DNA of 64,000 nt from Enoplolaimus lenunculus. Lineage: Eukaryota; Nematoda; Enoplea; Enoplida; Thoracostomopsidae. Below, in pieces: positions 11,101-23,100 of this stretch (position 1 is the first letter of the stretch; each line of letters opens with the position of its first letter). The position numbers and the translations under genes are program-made. The notes beneath the pieces are model-generated. The model saw only the letters and a program-made list of their open reading frames with translations. It was not told where the DNA came from and searched no databases. The DNA lies in NCBI GenBank assembly GCA_030248215.1, contig JASANG010000883.1, forward strand, positions 243,974-307,973. Direction: 5' to 3'.

Positions 11101-14100
11101 AAGGTTGAAAATTTTCTAGGGGGGGGGGGGGGGCAAAATTGCTCCAAGGGTTGGCTGAGCCCTTCGGCTCCCTCCATGTCTACGGGCCCGTACGGTTCTA
11201 AACGTTACATTGGCCAATACTTTGGTCTGCAAGCACATCATTTAAAGCTGACGGCAGGAATCGACTTGGGCCACAATGATTGTGACAACTCAATCGAGAC
11301 AGGTACATTCGGCCATCGTAGGGCGGACGTGGGTTGATGCAAAATTCATTGTCGAGTTTGTTGCACACACCTTTCAGGCAACCGTAACATTTTGCAGCTA
11401 AAATCAATTAAAATTCAAATACTCGTGTACGTCCGACGTAAATTTAACAAATTTATAATCGAATGAAAAATCACACTTTTGCAATCCGCAGACGGACGCC
11501 ATCGAACGGTGACGGACGGCGCCGGACGTGATCAAAAGTATAGCACCACCCTAACTCGTTTGAGTGTGGTAAAGCGTTATTAAGCAAACGCTTTTTAGCG
11601 TTAATTAAAACGCTAGAGCACTAATATATGGTTCATTCAAAATGTAAAAAGCGTTTTGTATTTTGACACGATTCCTAAGGATTCAAGGTTTCGCCCATGT
11701 AAAGATCAGATGCGGAACGTTTATCTGTCAGACTGGAATAGAGTGAGCTTAAGCTTTAGACGAACTTTTTCGCTTGGCTTAGGATGAGGCTTAGGCTTGC
11801 TTAGGTAAAAGCTCATTTATACGGTTATGCTTTGGCTGAGCCATACGCTTATTCTACTGTTGCGCCCCTGTTCTTTACATTGGCCCAAGTATTTAAAACG
11901 CAATCAATGTAGAAAAGCAGACTTTAATTTAAGATATGGTTATACACAGGCACGGGACGTGCACGCTTCCTTCTGACAAATCAAAACCCAAGCCTCAGTG
12001 TAAGCCTAAGCCTAATCCCAAGTCTAAGTTATTCTAAAATCTGAAAATTTCGAAAATTAGGAAGAGAAGTGCACTGTAAATTTCAGTGAGTTGATTTTAA
12101 CTCAGAATGAGTTGAATCACTCAGTCTGAGTTAGGACTATCAAAACTCAAAGTTTTTGAGTTGATTCCATTCACTCTGAGTTAATTAATCAACTTACCCA
12201 ATATCTAACTCAACTCAGAGTGAGAATCAACTCAACTCAGAGTGAATTAATGTCTACTGATATTAATTCAGAATTAACCAACTCACTAGTTGAATTGATT
12301 AATCAACTCATTGGAATTTACAGTGTGTGCCTGCATGGACTACAGCACTCCACAAGCCCTTTTCAAGCGTTGTTGAAACTCACTTGAAGGCCGTAAAGTA
12401 TCGACTTCGTTTGATTTTCCGGTCATGATGTAGGGCTGCTCCTTGAGTCGGGTTTCCGTTCGGGGTTCCTCGCTTCCGGTAGCAGGTGGTCTTTGTGGAG
12501 GTAGGCGGTGAATTGATGGTGGCATAGGGCGGCTTGAAACGAAACATTGTTGAGAACATTCGGACAACGAATCAAATACGCGAAACGCCCGGCCGGCAGC
12601 GCGGAGTCGTTGACTTGAACAAAGTAACGGATCTGAGGTGACTTCGTCGCATGAACGCGAATTACGGCAAACGTAGCAGTTGTACTCTGAAATGAAAAAA
12701 TAAAATTAATAACCCTTTCACCCATAGAGTATACTATGAGCAACTAAATACAATAATGTACGAGCAATACACCCACTGTAAGCAGTGTTTAAATATAACA
12801 TGTATGCGCAGTGCAAAATTTCCACAAGACGTGAGAGCCTACGCGGGCTCGAGCGTCAAGCTCCTATAGCTCAGTGGTCATCGTAAACGCCTCCCACCCG
12901 TGAGACTGGGGATCGAATCTTACCTTGAAATTACATCTGATATGAAATTGAAAATATTCATGTGAGAAACTGGTTAAGTTGACGTTTATTCTAAGAGTGA
13001 TAAAAATATGTTTCTTCAGATACCGCACGGTTCCGGATTGCAGCGCCTATTAAAATAGTCAAAAATATCTGTGACATCCATGTTCTTAAGGACCAGAAAC
13101 AGTGGTAAGTTTTGTAATACAGGAATGTACCAGCGTGTAAAATTCTCCAGTGACTTAAAAATGCAGTCTAAACTTGTTATCATTTTATATCTTAGACTAG
13201 ACTTTTGAGCCAGAGACGGATCGAGAAATATCTGACAGTGTAGGACGGGCTGGCAAATGTTACACGCAATTTTAACTGTATGCGATACATTGTAAATTTC
13301 AATGAGTTGATTAATTTACTCAGAGTGAGAATTGGATATTTTTGGTTATTTCCGAGTTAATAACAGTAACTCACTCTGAACTAATTTAATTCCGGGTGAG
13401 CTGATTAATTAACTCACAATGAGTTCAATCAATTCAGAACTCTGAGTTCTGAAAGACTTCATTCAGAGCTCAGGCTTCCTAGTGGATTCAACTCATTCTG
13501 AGTTAAAATCAACTCACTCCAATTTACAACTTCTGACGGGAGGGCGTATGTCCCCCCGCCCCTGGATCCGCTAGTGAATTGTTCCCAGCTATTTATTCAT
13601 GTGGCCCAGGTTAATCCTAGGGCGTGCCCTTTAAAAGGGAGACAGGGGGATTGGAGAAATAGAGAATGCACTGTAAAAACTAGTGAGTCAAATTGACTCT
13701 CTCCGAAATAAGCTTTACTGGACTACACAAACTGAGTCAAATTCGACTCCGCCAGAATCAAATTTGACTCACTGACTGGCACGTTGGACTCTGGCAAAGT
13801 CGCATTTCACTCAGTATGTGCAGTCCCGTAGAGCCTATTTCGGAGAGAGTCAATTTGACTCACCATTTTTTGCCAGTGTGAGCGGCTTAGTTTTCGGATT
13901 AGGTTTATGTTCAGGCTTGGATTTAGGCTTAGGCTTTAGAATGCTTGTCTTGGGTGAGCCCTTAACATAAACCATTCATAGGCACATAGCAAGGAGAAAC
14001 TTAATTTTTTTATTGTGGCACGTCAGTTGTAAAATAGTGTTAAGCTTTTCGCTTGTTTTTACTCGAAACTTACTTATTTTTACTTGGCGATGATTGAACA

Positions 14101-17100
14101 CAGGTGGTATGCTTGGGTGCGATGTTTGGACTGGTGGGTAAGGTTGAAGATTTGGCGATGGCGTACGGGTAGACGCTACTGCCGGAAGCTTTGTGACACC
14201 TTGTGTAATAGTACCGGGATACGATTGTTGTTGAACATGCTCTAGGCGGTTGTCTGAATGTAAAATAATACAGATATATATTTCTCAGTGAGTTGATTTT
14301 AACTCAGAATGAGCTGAATCCACTGAACTCATTCTGTGTTAATTAATCAGCACATCCGAAATTAAATCAGATCAGAGTGAGTTAATATTTACTGTTCTTA
14401 ACCCAGACATAACCAAAAATAACTAATTCTCATACTGAGTAAATTAAACAACTCATTTGAATTTACAGTGTATATATAAACGGTAAATTCGAATGAGTGT
14501 CTGAGTTAAACTTTAACTCACTATGAGTTGAGTAGATATTCACTCTGAGTTGAGTTGTTTTCGAGCGAGTGGGTTAATTAAATCAGAATGAGTTGTTAAA
14601 CCGACTCGGAAAAATGAGTTCTGACAGTGCGAACACAGACTGAGTGATTCAATTCATTCTGAGTTCAAATCAACTCATTGGAATTTACAGTATATATTTA
14701 GCTTTGAAATTTGTTGCACGAAATAAAGAGGAAACTGGTGTCTTCGCAAAAGTACGTATACAAAACATCCCGAACATAGATATAAGCCTTTAGACACCTC
14801 AATAAGCCGCTGGTTAAGACCAAGGCGCGTATTCTTAAATTCGTATAGCGCCAATCACTAGTTAGCGATAGGGTTTCAAATTGGCCAAATTCCAACAAAT
14901 GCGTATCTCAAAATTGGCATAGATGCAAAACAAATCAAATATTCAAATAAATGTGCTGAACTTCCAATTTCAACGTTGACTTGTTCGAAAGTTAATCAAA
15001 CGTTCGAACAAGTCAATAGTGAACTTGGATAAGAATTGTATGTAGCCGTAGTGCTACTTTTGTGCCAATTTTGAGACGGACAATTGTTGCAGTAGGTACA
15101 CTGCACAAAATGGTGTGTCAAATTGACTCTTTCCAAAATAGGCTTTTCCTGACTACGCAAACTGAGTCAAAATTCGACTCCGCCAGAGTCAAATAGAGAC
15201 GAATTTGACTCAGGCGCAGTCGAATTTTGACTCAATTTGAGTAGCGAGGAAAAATCTATTTCGGAGAGAGTCAATTTGACTCACCATTTTTTGCAGTGTA
15301 TATGTCGGTTTCAACACCTATCGTTAACTGGTGATAAATGCTACATAACTTTGAAGATCTTAACCCTAAATAAAGTTTTTCCTGTACTGTGAGAGCATTT
15401 CGTGGATTAGAATTTTATGTGAATTTTCAATCTCTTTTTCAAACCGTTAAATTGAATTAAATCAACTTTACACGATGAACCCGCTGTAGTGCTTAGACCA
15501 TTAGAAAATATTTAACCAGCATTTTTTGTTTCAAAACGATTTTTCATCATTTAACAAGCTCATGCTAACTATGGACCTGCCCACTAAGCCTAAGTCTAAA
15601 CCTAAATCAAAACCCGAACGTAACCCTAAACAAAGCTTAAACCTAATTGTAAACCTAAACCTAACCCTGTCAGTCGCTACGTTGACCGGCCTCCCTATCT
15701 TCCAGTTGACAGGCTCGTAGTGCCATTTGGAGTAGGGCCAAGTTTTCTGGATATGAATAGCCAGACTAAATATTCATTCCAGTATAGGCGTTTATAGCTT
15801 ATGTTAAAATCAGTGATTTCTCGAAAAACCAATATACCTGATGTTTGTTGTACAGTACCACATTTTGAAACGCATTCAGCTTGTGTCGAAAATTTCACCT
15901 CTGATGACTCTAATCTGTTACATGTGTCGGGCACCAGGCCCAAGCATTGAAATTTTTCACATATCCAACACCCGGCGTCTTAAAATAAAATAATTAAGCC
16001 AGAAGCGTAGCCAAATTTAACGTTGCGCTATAGTTTTGTCGACGTGCGGCGCAGTCCGTCTCAGCGTCCGTCACCCGTACGGTACCGTCTGTCGCCTGTA
16101 GGCGCCGTCCGTCGCTCGTAGGCACCGTCCGTCAACCATACGGCGCCGTGCGACAGCCGTACGGCGCCGTCCGTCACCATGCGGTATCGTACGCAAAAAA
16201 ATCATATACGATAATGTATAGGGACGGACGGCGCGGTGCGAGTGACGTACGGTGATAGACGGCGCCGTACGGATGCCGGACGGTGCCGTACGGGTGACGC
16301 ACGGTGACGGATAGCGTCGGACGTCAAGTATAGCGCAACCCTTTCCGTTTGGAAAGGTGTAGTGACTCATGTATGTACACGAAAAAATTTTTTATGATTA
16401 CTAAGATTTAGAATGCTATTTTAAAGCAGTGTGAAGGTGGGTGTTCTGTCTCACAAATTTTGGGAGTTGGTATATCCCCCCTATCTCTCTCTGGTACAAA
16501 TACGCCCCAGAATATAACCCAAATTGTTCTAAAAATAACTACCGTAGATTTTCAGTAAATCGAATAGATATTCTGCAACAAGGACCTGCTTAAAAATACC
16601 ATCTAATCTTGGTCACGATGAACCAAACTGGCGTTTGGGAAAAATGAACGCGTTTGAAACGCGTTAGCGTCCGAACCTGTTGCCAAAACTAGTCGGCAAG
16701 CGGAAGTTTACGAGTTATTTGTTTTTTTGCAACCAAAGACTCTTTCTATAAGCTTTGATTTAGGAAAAGAGAAACTTTTAACTCAGGCCCGTAGCCAACT
16801 CACATGTCTGGGGGTGCTAAATTTTTTTAGGTGGGGCATACAAGGGCGTGCGCTGATTTACTCGCAAGGTTCAAAATTTTCTAGGGGGCGGGCAAAATTT
16901 TTCCAGGTGCGGGATGAGCTCCACCAGGCCCCCGGGGGCCCTATCTACTCCTAGTATCTTGACAATTCAATTAGCCCGTGGTCTCAATCGTTAATATAGA
17001 AAGGCGTCTATCGCAAGTTGGTTGATAATCAAAATTGTTTCGGGGGGAGCTGAGTTCCCGAAGCCTGCTTGGCTACGAGCCCCTCCCCTGACGGTTCTTG

Positions 17101-20100
17101 TCTATACCTGCCGCAGACGTGCAACTTTGTTCGCATTCATCACGATTTTGAGTAAAATACCGATCCAAAGGGCATGTGAGCTTTGACTGACACGACCGGC
17201 ATCTCCCTTGCTCGGAGCAGTAAAAATAATACAGGTTTGGTTGAGGATCTGACGGGAGTTGAGACGCGTGGATACGGAGCAGTTGTAGTTCACTGGATCG
17301 TCCGCGAGAGTCACTCAAGACTTGATTGGATGAAATTTCTTAAATTGGAAAATAAGTTTTTCTAGTTTACCTTAAAATTGAAAAAATTATCCGCACATTA
17401 TATGGACGTTGCGAGCAGCAATATTTAAAATATCAGAAAAGTTTCTAGTAAACAACAATGACGTGGACGATGTTTTTAATAGAGGGAAAAGTTTTCGTTT
17501 CGTATTTCGGCACATGTAAAGATCAGGGGCGAAATGTTTTTCTGTGGGACTACAATAGCTTACGGTTTAGACTATTTCTGCTTGCCTTTAGCTTAGGCTT
17601 AGGCTTATAGAAAACGGGTATTGAAGTACAAAATTTACAAAAACGTTTTATTTTTCTGCCAACACAATTGAGTCGTGCAAATTTTCACCAGACATTCTAA
17701 AATTTTAAAGAACAAATGGTGGATGCACCGAAATTTTTAAGATTTTGGACGAATTCGCGAACAATTGCAGCATACGTATGTAAAATGAAACATTGCGAGA
17801 TACATACGTGATTTATATCTAATTTTGAGCGTAAAAATAACACAATTTTCGCTATTTCTGTAACGGAAACGAACAATAATATTTACTGGAAACAGATATT
17901 AGGTTACGCTATGGCTTGCGGTCATAAACTTTACCATTATTGAAGACAACGTCAGTTTTATAATTAATACATTGGTCTTTAGGAACGCAACTTTGAGTGC
18001 GATGATCATACGCAAAGTTGCGTTTGCATAAACAACGCGGTGTATCGATACATAAAGCTGGACATACAGAACCAATCAAAACGTCTTCGCAATGACAGTA
18101 CGAGCTACAACCGCTCGGGTATAGTTGTTCGTTTTGGCCACATTCTGAAACTTGGGTCAGTGTATAGAACAGGGCCGTTACAGTAGTAAGCATGTCCCTG
18201 AGCCTAAGCGTAAGAATGAGCTTAAAGCCTAAGTCTAAGCAAAAATTAGTCTAAAGCTTAAACTTGCTCTATTGCAGTCATGCAGAAAAACGTTCCGTAC
18301 CTGATCTTTACCTGGATTGATGCTGGGGGTATTCACCGCAGGCAGATCCGAGGAAGCCCCGCCTGAAATATATTTTTGGATTCGCCAATGGTGCTAGCCA
18401 ACCCACGGGGGGGTATAAAGAGGGCAACGAGCGGGCTCTTTTTTACATTTGCTCCCACAAAACATCTTCCTCAGAATAGGAAAACATACTTTTTTGAGTT
18501 TTTAGGATCTATGCCGCACCGCGAACAAGACAACCTACACAAATTCAGGATACTCTAAACCGAAATGGTTCTTTTAAATTGCAAGACGTCCATGGTTGTG
18601 GCCAGAGGCGGATCCAAAAATTTCTGACGGGGGACGAGCTAGCAAATGTTATGAAACGCAAAAATTATAAGGTAGGGACCTTACCATTTTATCACAGAAA
18701 AAGTCCGTGTGAAAAACTGTTTTTACAATAAATGTTCTGAGGGGAAATATTGTAAGGTAGGGTTCTTTTAAATTGCAGGAGGTTCATGGCGGTGGCAACG
18801 ATCCTGATGGAACCGTAACCCCCATTCTGCCTATGGTGCTTTTAAATTTCAGGACGTTCATGGTGGCGGCAGCCATCCTGATTGGGCGGTAATGCCCATT
18901 CTGCTTATGGTCCTTTTAAATTGCAGGAGGCTCATGGCGGTGGTAGCCATCCTGAATGGAAAGTAAAAAAATTCCACTACTAGTGAAAACTTCTATTTTA
19001 TAGTACGTTCCTTGTAAATTGACAACATCAAATGTGGGAAATTTCCCCAAATTCCAGTTGCGTTGGGCAAAGCAAAGAACTTTCCTGCGAGACATGGTGC
19101 CACCAAAGCTGAAAAATACCGGATCCAGAGGTGGTCAACAAGGTTTGACCGAGCCAGATCAGTTAAATTGACGGAACTTCAGACAAAAACCGTAACGTAG
19201 TCGACGGTCGCTAAGTAGAAGCCGTAAACAGCCCTCCGATTGTACCCTGATACAACGTGTATGCAACTCTCTTATCCTGAAGTTCCTGGAGCGAATAGAA
19301 AAAGTTACACTTGACAGCTTTTAGAACACCTGGTCAACGTAGTTGCAACTTTTGCAATCGACACCAACATATTTTCTGCTACTGCCCAAAATCCGTATGC
19401 GTATCAGTGGGACGTTCCAGCTTTAATTATATTGATTTGCAAAATGTGTAGACCACAACAAAAACAATATGTACAGAACTCCTAGCAAAATGTTATTTCA
19501 AATGCACCAGTCACATGGTTAAAATTTGGTTTAGATCGTTATAAAGCTTTGCTGGTACACAATAACGTTACAGGGTACTTAAGTGGACCCATATCTTTAA
19601 AAAAATGAAACTAACTTGGCATTGTAACATTGCAATTTGTTTCGCACTCCGGCTTAGACTTGTACAGGTTTGCGGCCACACCTCGACATAGAGCACCCGT
19701 CAGCCGGTTACAAAGATTGTTCGCGCAAACGAAACACGCGTCATCTGAAAACAAATTAACCCTTTCTCACATAGAGTTGACTCTGAGCAAACTCATCGCA
19801 ATGAGTGGTAAAATAATACGCAATACACCATACATAAGTATTACTACGCTCATATGCAGTATAAAATATTGCCAAAGTGGGAGAGCGCCGCTCGACCTCG
19901 AGCGTCAAGCTCCTGTAGCTGAGTGGTGATAGTAAACGCGTAATTCAAGTCTTCGCGATTCGAATGCTGGCATTAAAATATGTCTCAAATGGAATAGACA
20001 GTATATATTCATGTGAGAAAAGGTTAAAAGAAATATTTTCAATATATCTATAACCGTTTTTGTCACCGCCCTCGGGCGGTGACTCTTGTTCACATAGATT

Positions 20101-23100
20101 TGACTCAGCGAAACTTACGTAGACAATGTTACAATTTTTTCAATATGCCTGTATGAAAATGCTATTTAAATGGCATTAATCATACCTTGAACTTGCCGGT
20201 TCCAATCACAATCGCTCATATGAACGCATTTGTGTGTTCCGGATTGAAAAACGTATCCTTCGCGGCATAAACATTTCGGCTTTTCAGTACAAAGCATTGA
20301 GCATTTGCCGAATTCTTGCAATTCCCGACAGTCACAATATGGACCACAGTCGTAAAGTAGCGTTTCGTTAGCGTTACATTCTGTAAAAAAACGTTTACAA
20401 TGACAAAGTAAACGGTTCAGTACTCCGGCTAATGTTATCGTGAGCACTGTAAGCTCCAGTGAGTTGATTTTAGCTCAGAATGAGTTGAATTTGGTCGAAC
20501 CTGAGTTCTGAATTAGGTCTTTGTGAACTTAAAATTTTGAATTGATAACACTCATTCTGAGTAAATTTAACTCACCTGGAATTAAATCAGCTCAGAGGGT
20601 GTTAATGTTTCCTGATATTAGAAATAACCAGAAATGACTAATTCGTTCCCTGAGTTGAGTAATCAACTCATCAGAATGTACAATGAGATACATTACGGAC
20701 TTCTATTGATTGAGACTTAAAATGGGGACCACCACCCTTCTTATTACCCCAATCCGATTCGAGTCACAACAGTAAATGTTAAATTTTACACTTTTGACGG
20801 TAACCTGAACTAATCTCGGTTTAGTCAACTAACAGCGGGTTATCAAATGTTTCTAAGTAGTTTTAAAGTTCAACTTCTGGGGCAGTTTTAAAATTGGGTA
20901 AATGGCAACTATCCATAAATTTTATGCCCGATTGGGCCCATGTTACTTTAAGGGGCGTCCAGGTTTCTGGTGGGTCCATAAAAGAGTAGGTTTAGATTCT
21001 AGATTACATTTTTTGCTTACGTTTAGGCTTAGGCTTAGCAACTCATTTTTCCAACGCTTAGGCTTAGGCTTAGGCTTTACGCTTAATCTACTGTTACGCC
21101 GCTTAAAGTAACATTGGCCCCCGATTGTGCCCTGGGTAAATCACACGAACAATGTTCTTTGGTTATATTCCACAGAACAAAGTAGAATAATTCTTAACTA
21201 AAATCAACCTCGTGACAGGTATGAGGGTGTTAATTTTCCGAGGACAGACTGTATTATTCATCGTAATAGTAACACAAGCCCAAAACTATTCCTAAGCCTA
21301 AAACTACAGTAAATAGTAATATAAAACCTAAACCTAATTCTATTTTTGTTCTCTGAAAAAAACGAGGCGCCCGCAAGACAGTAATTTCCCAAAACTCTTT
21401 GAACACAATTTGTAAGGCATGTAATCAGTTTCAAAATTTCTCACAGAATTTTATAGACATTGTAGTCACTTTGACAGGCAATTTATTTTCAACCAAGCGT
21501 CCAAAAAGAACGAAATGTTTACACGATGCAAAAATTTTTTATACTCATAATAAACTGTTGCCAGTGGCTGATACAGGATCTCAAAAAGGGGTGGGGGGGC
21601 AAAATTTCACAGGTAATAAACTTGTTTGTGACCATCACACAAACCACGAACTACTGCCATGAAATTGACTTTTTTACGGTCGTTCAATTGAGATGAGTCA
21701 AATAAAACTAACGTATCAATGATTAACCCACGTACACACTCTTGTCATTACCCGCTCTTGATTATATACACCTAGTTTCACACTCTTGTCATCCACTCTT
21801 GATTATACCCAGTTTCACATTCTTGTCATTATCCACTTTTGATTATACCCAGTTTCATACTCTTGTCATTTTATCCACTCTTGATTATACCCGGTTCATA
21901 CTCTTGTCATTATCCACTCTTGATTATACCCAGTTGCACACTCTTGTCATTATCCACTCTTGATTATACCCAGTTGCACACTCTTGTCATTATCCACTCT
22001 TGATTATACCCAGTTGCACACTCTTGTCATTATCCACTTTTGATTTATACCTTTTTGTTGCTGCCCACATGCATTCAAACAACTCGCAAGCGACATAAAC
22101 ACCACATCTGACGTAGAACGGCAGTCTCCATCAAACGTTTCCCGACAACTTTGACCATCGCATGTCCAGCAAATTTTTCTATCAGCTGCTAAAATATTCT
22201 TTTGCGTATTTCTGATTTTAGACTATTTTGGCGTACAATTATTTTGTATCGGTGCTCGAGACAATGAGTATTGTATTCTGTTTCATCTCAGCCATCGTTT
22301 GACTTCTATAGTAAAGCGTTAATCACCGAAACTTAAATCTATTTGCACGGTCTCGTAGCTAAAAGGAGGCCGGGGGGGGGGGGCTCCGCCCCCTTTCAAC
22401 AATTTTGGGATGTCTAGAAAGTTTTCAGCCTTGCTTGAAACTCATTGAAGACCCTTGAATGCCCCTCCTAAAAAATTCTTAGTTCCCCTAGCAAGGTGAG
22501 CTGGCTACGGGCTTGCATTTGCTACACTCGCAAAACGTTCTTTGGTTCATAAATAGGGGGTGCAGAAAACTCCACCCCGCTTAAGAATAATATAATATAT
22601 CGACTAAAAACCATACCCCTTACCCTGAGCATAAATTCTCGAGCAAAACATAACACAACATTAAGTCTCTCAAAAGTTTCAAATATTTAAAAAGTTGAAA
22701 ATGGTTTTAAATTTACCGGGATCACTAACATCTTCTTGGCTAACAACATCTAGTTCCGTATCCGGTAGTTGGAAACATTCGTGTTGCGCAATGCAAGTTT
22801 TGTTCGCTTCCGACCGGAAAACATAACCATCTTGACATCGGCATTCCGGTAGTCCTGTGACACAGCTTTCGAGACAGTACCCAAGCTGTTTGAGCACGCT
22901 GCAACCACACGAGTTAACGCAACCGTTTGAGAGAAGTTTTTGATTTGGAGGGCATTCGCCTAAAATAGTCAACAACAACAGAATAACCAGTAAAAGATGC
23001 ATAAAACAGCGGTTTCTATACCCTGCTTGCTTTCGCTTACAAGGATATTGATTTGATTGTCAGTTCAAATTTCAAAATTAAATATTACCATTAAGTTTTA

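Noticed and set aside
16071-16370. 99-codon Arg/His/Thr-rich open frame
   Set aside because: Translation of the CpG-rich palindrome 16022-16345; repeats explain its openness.
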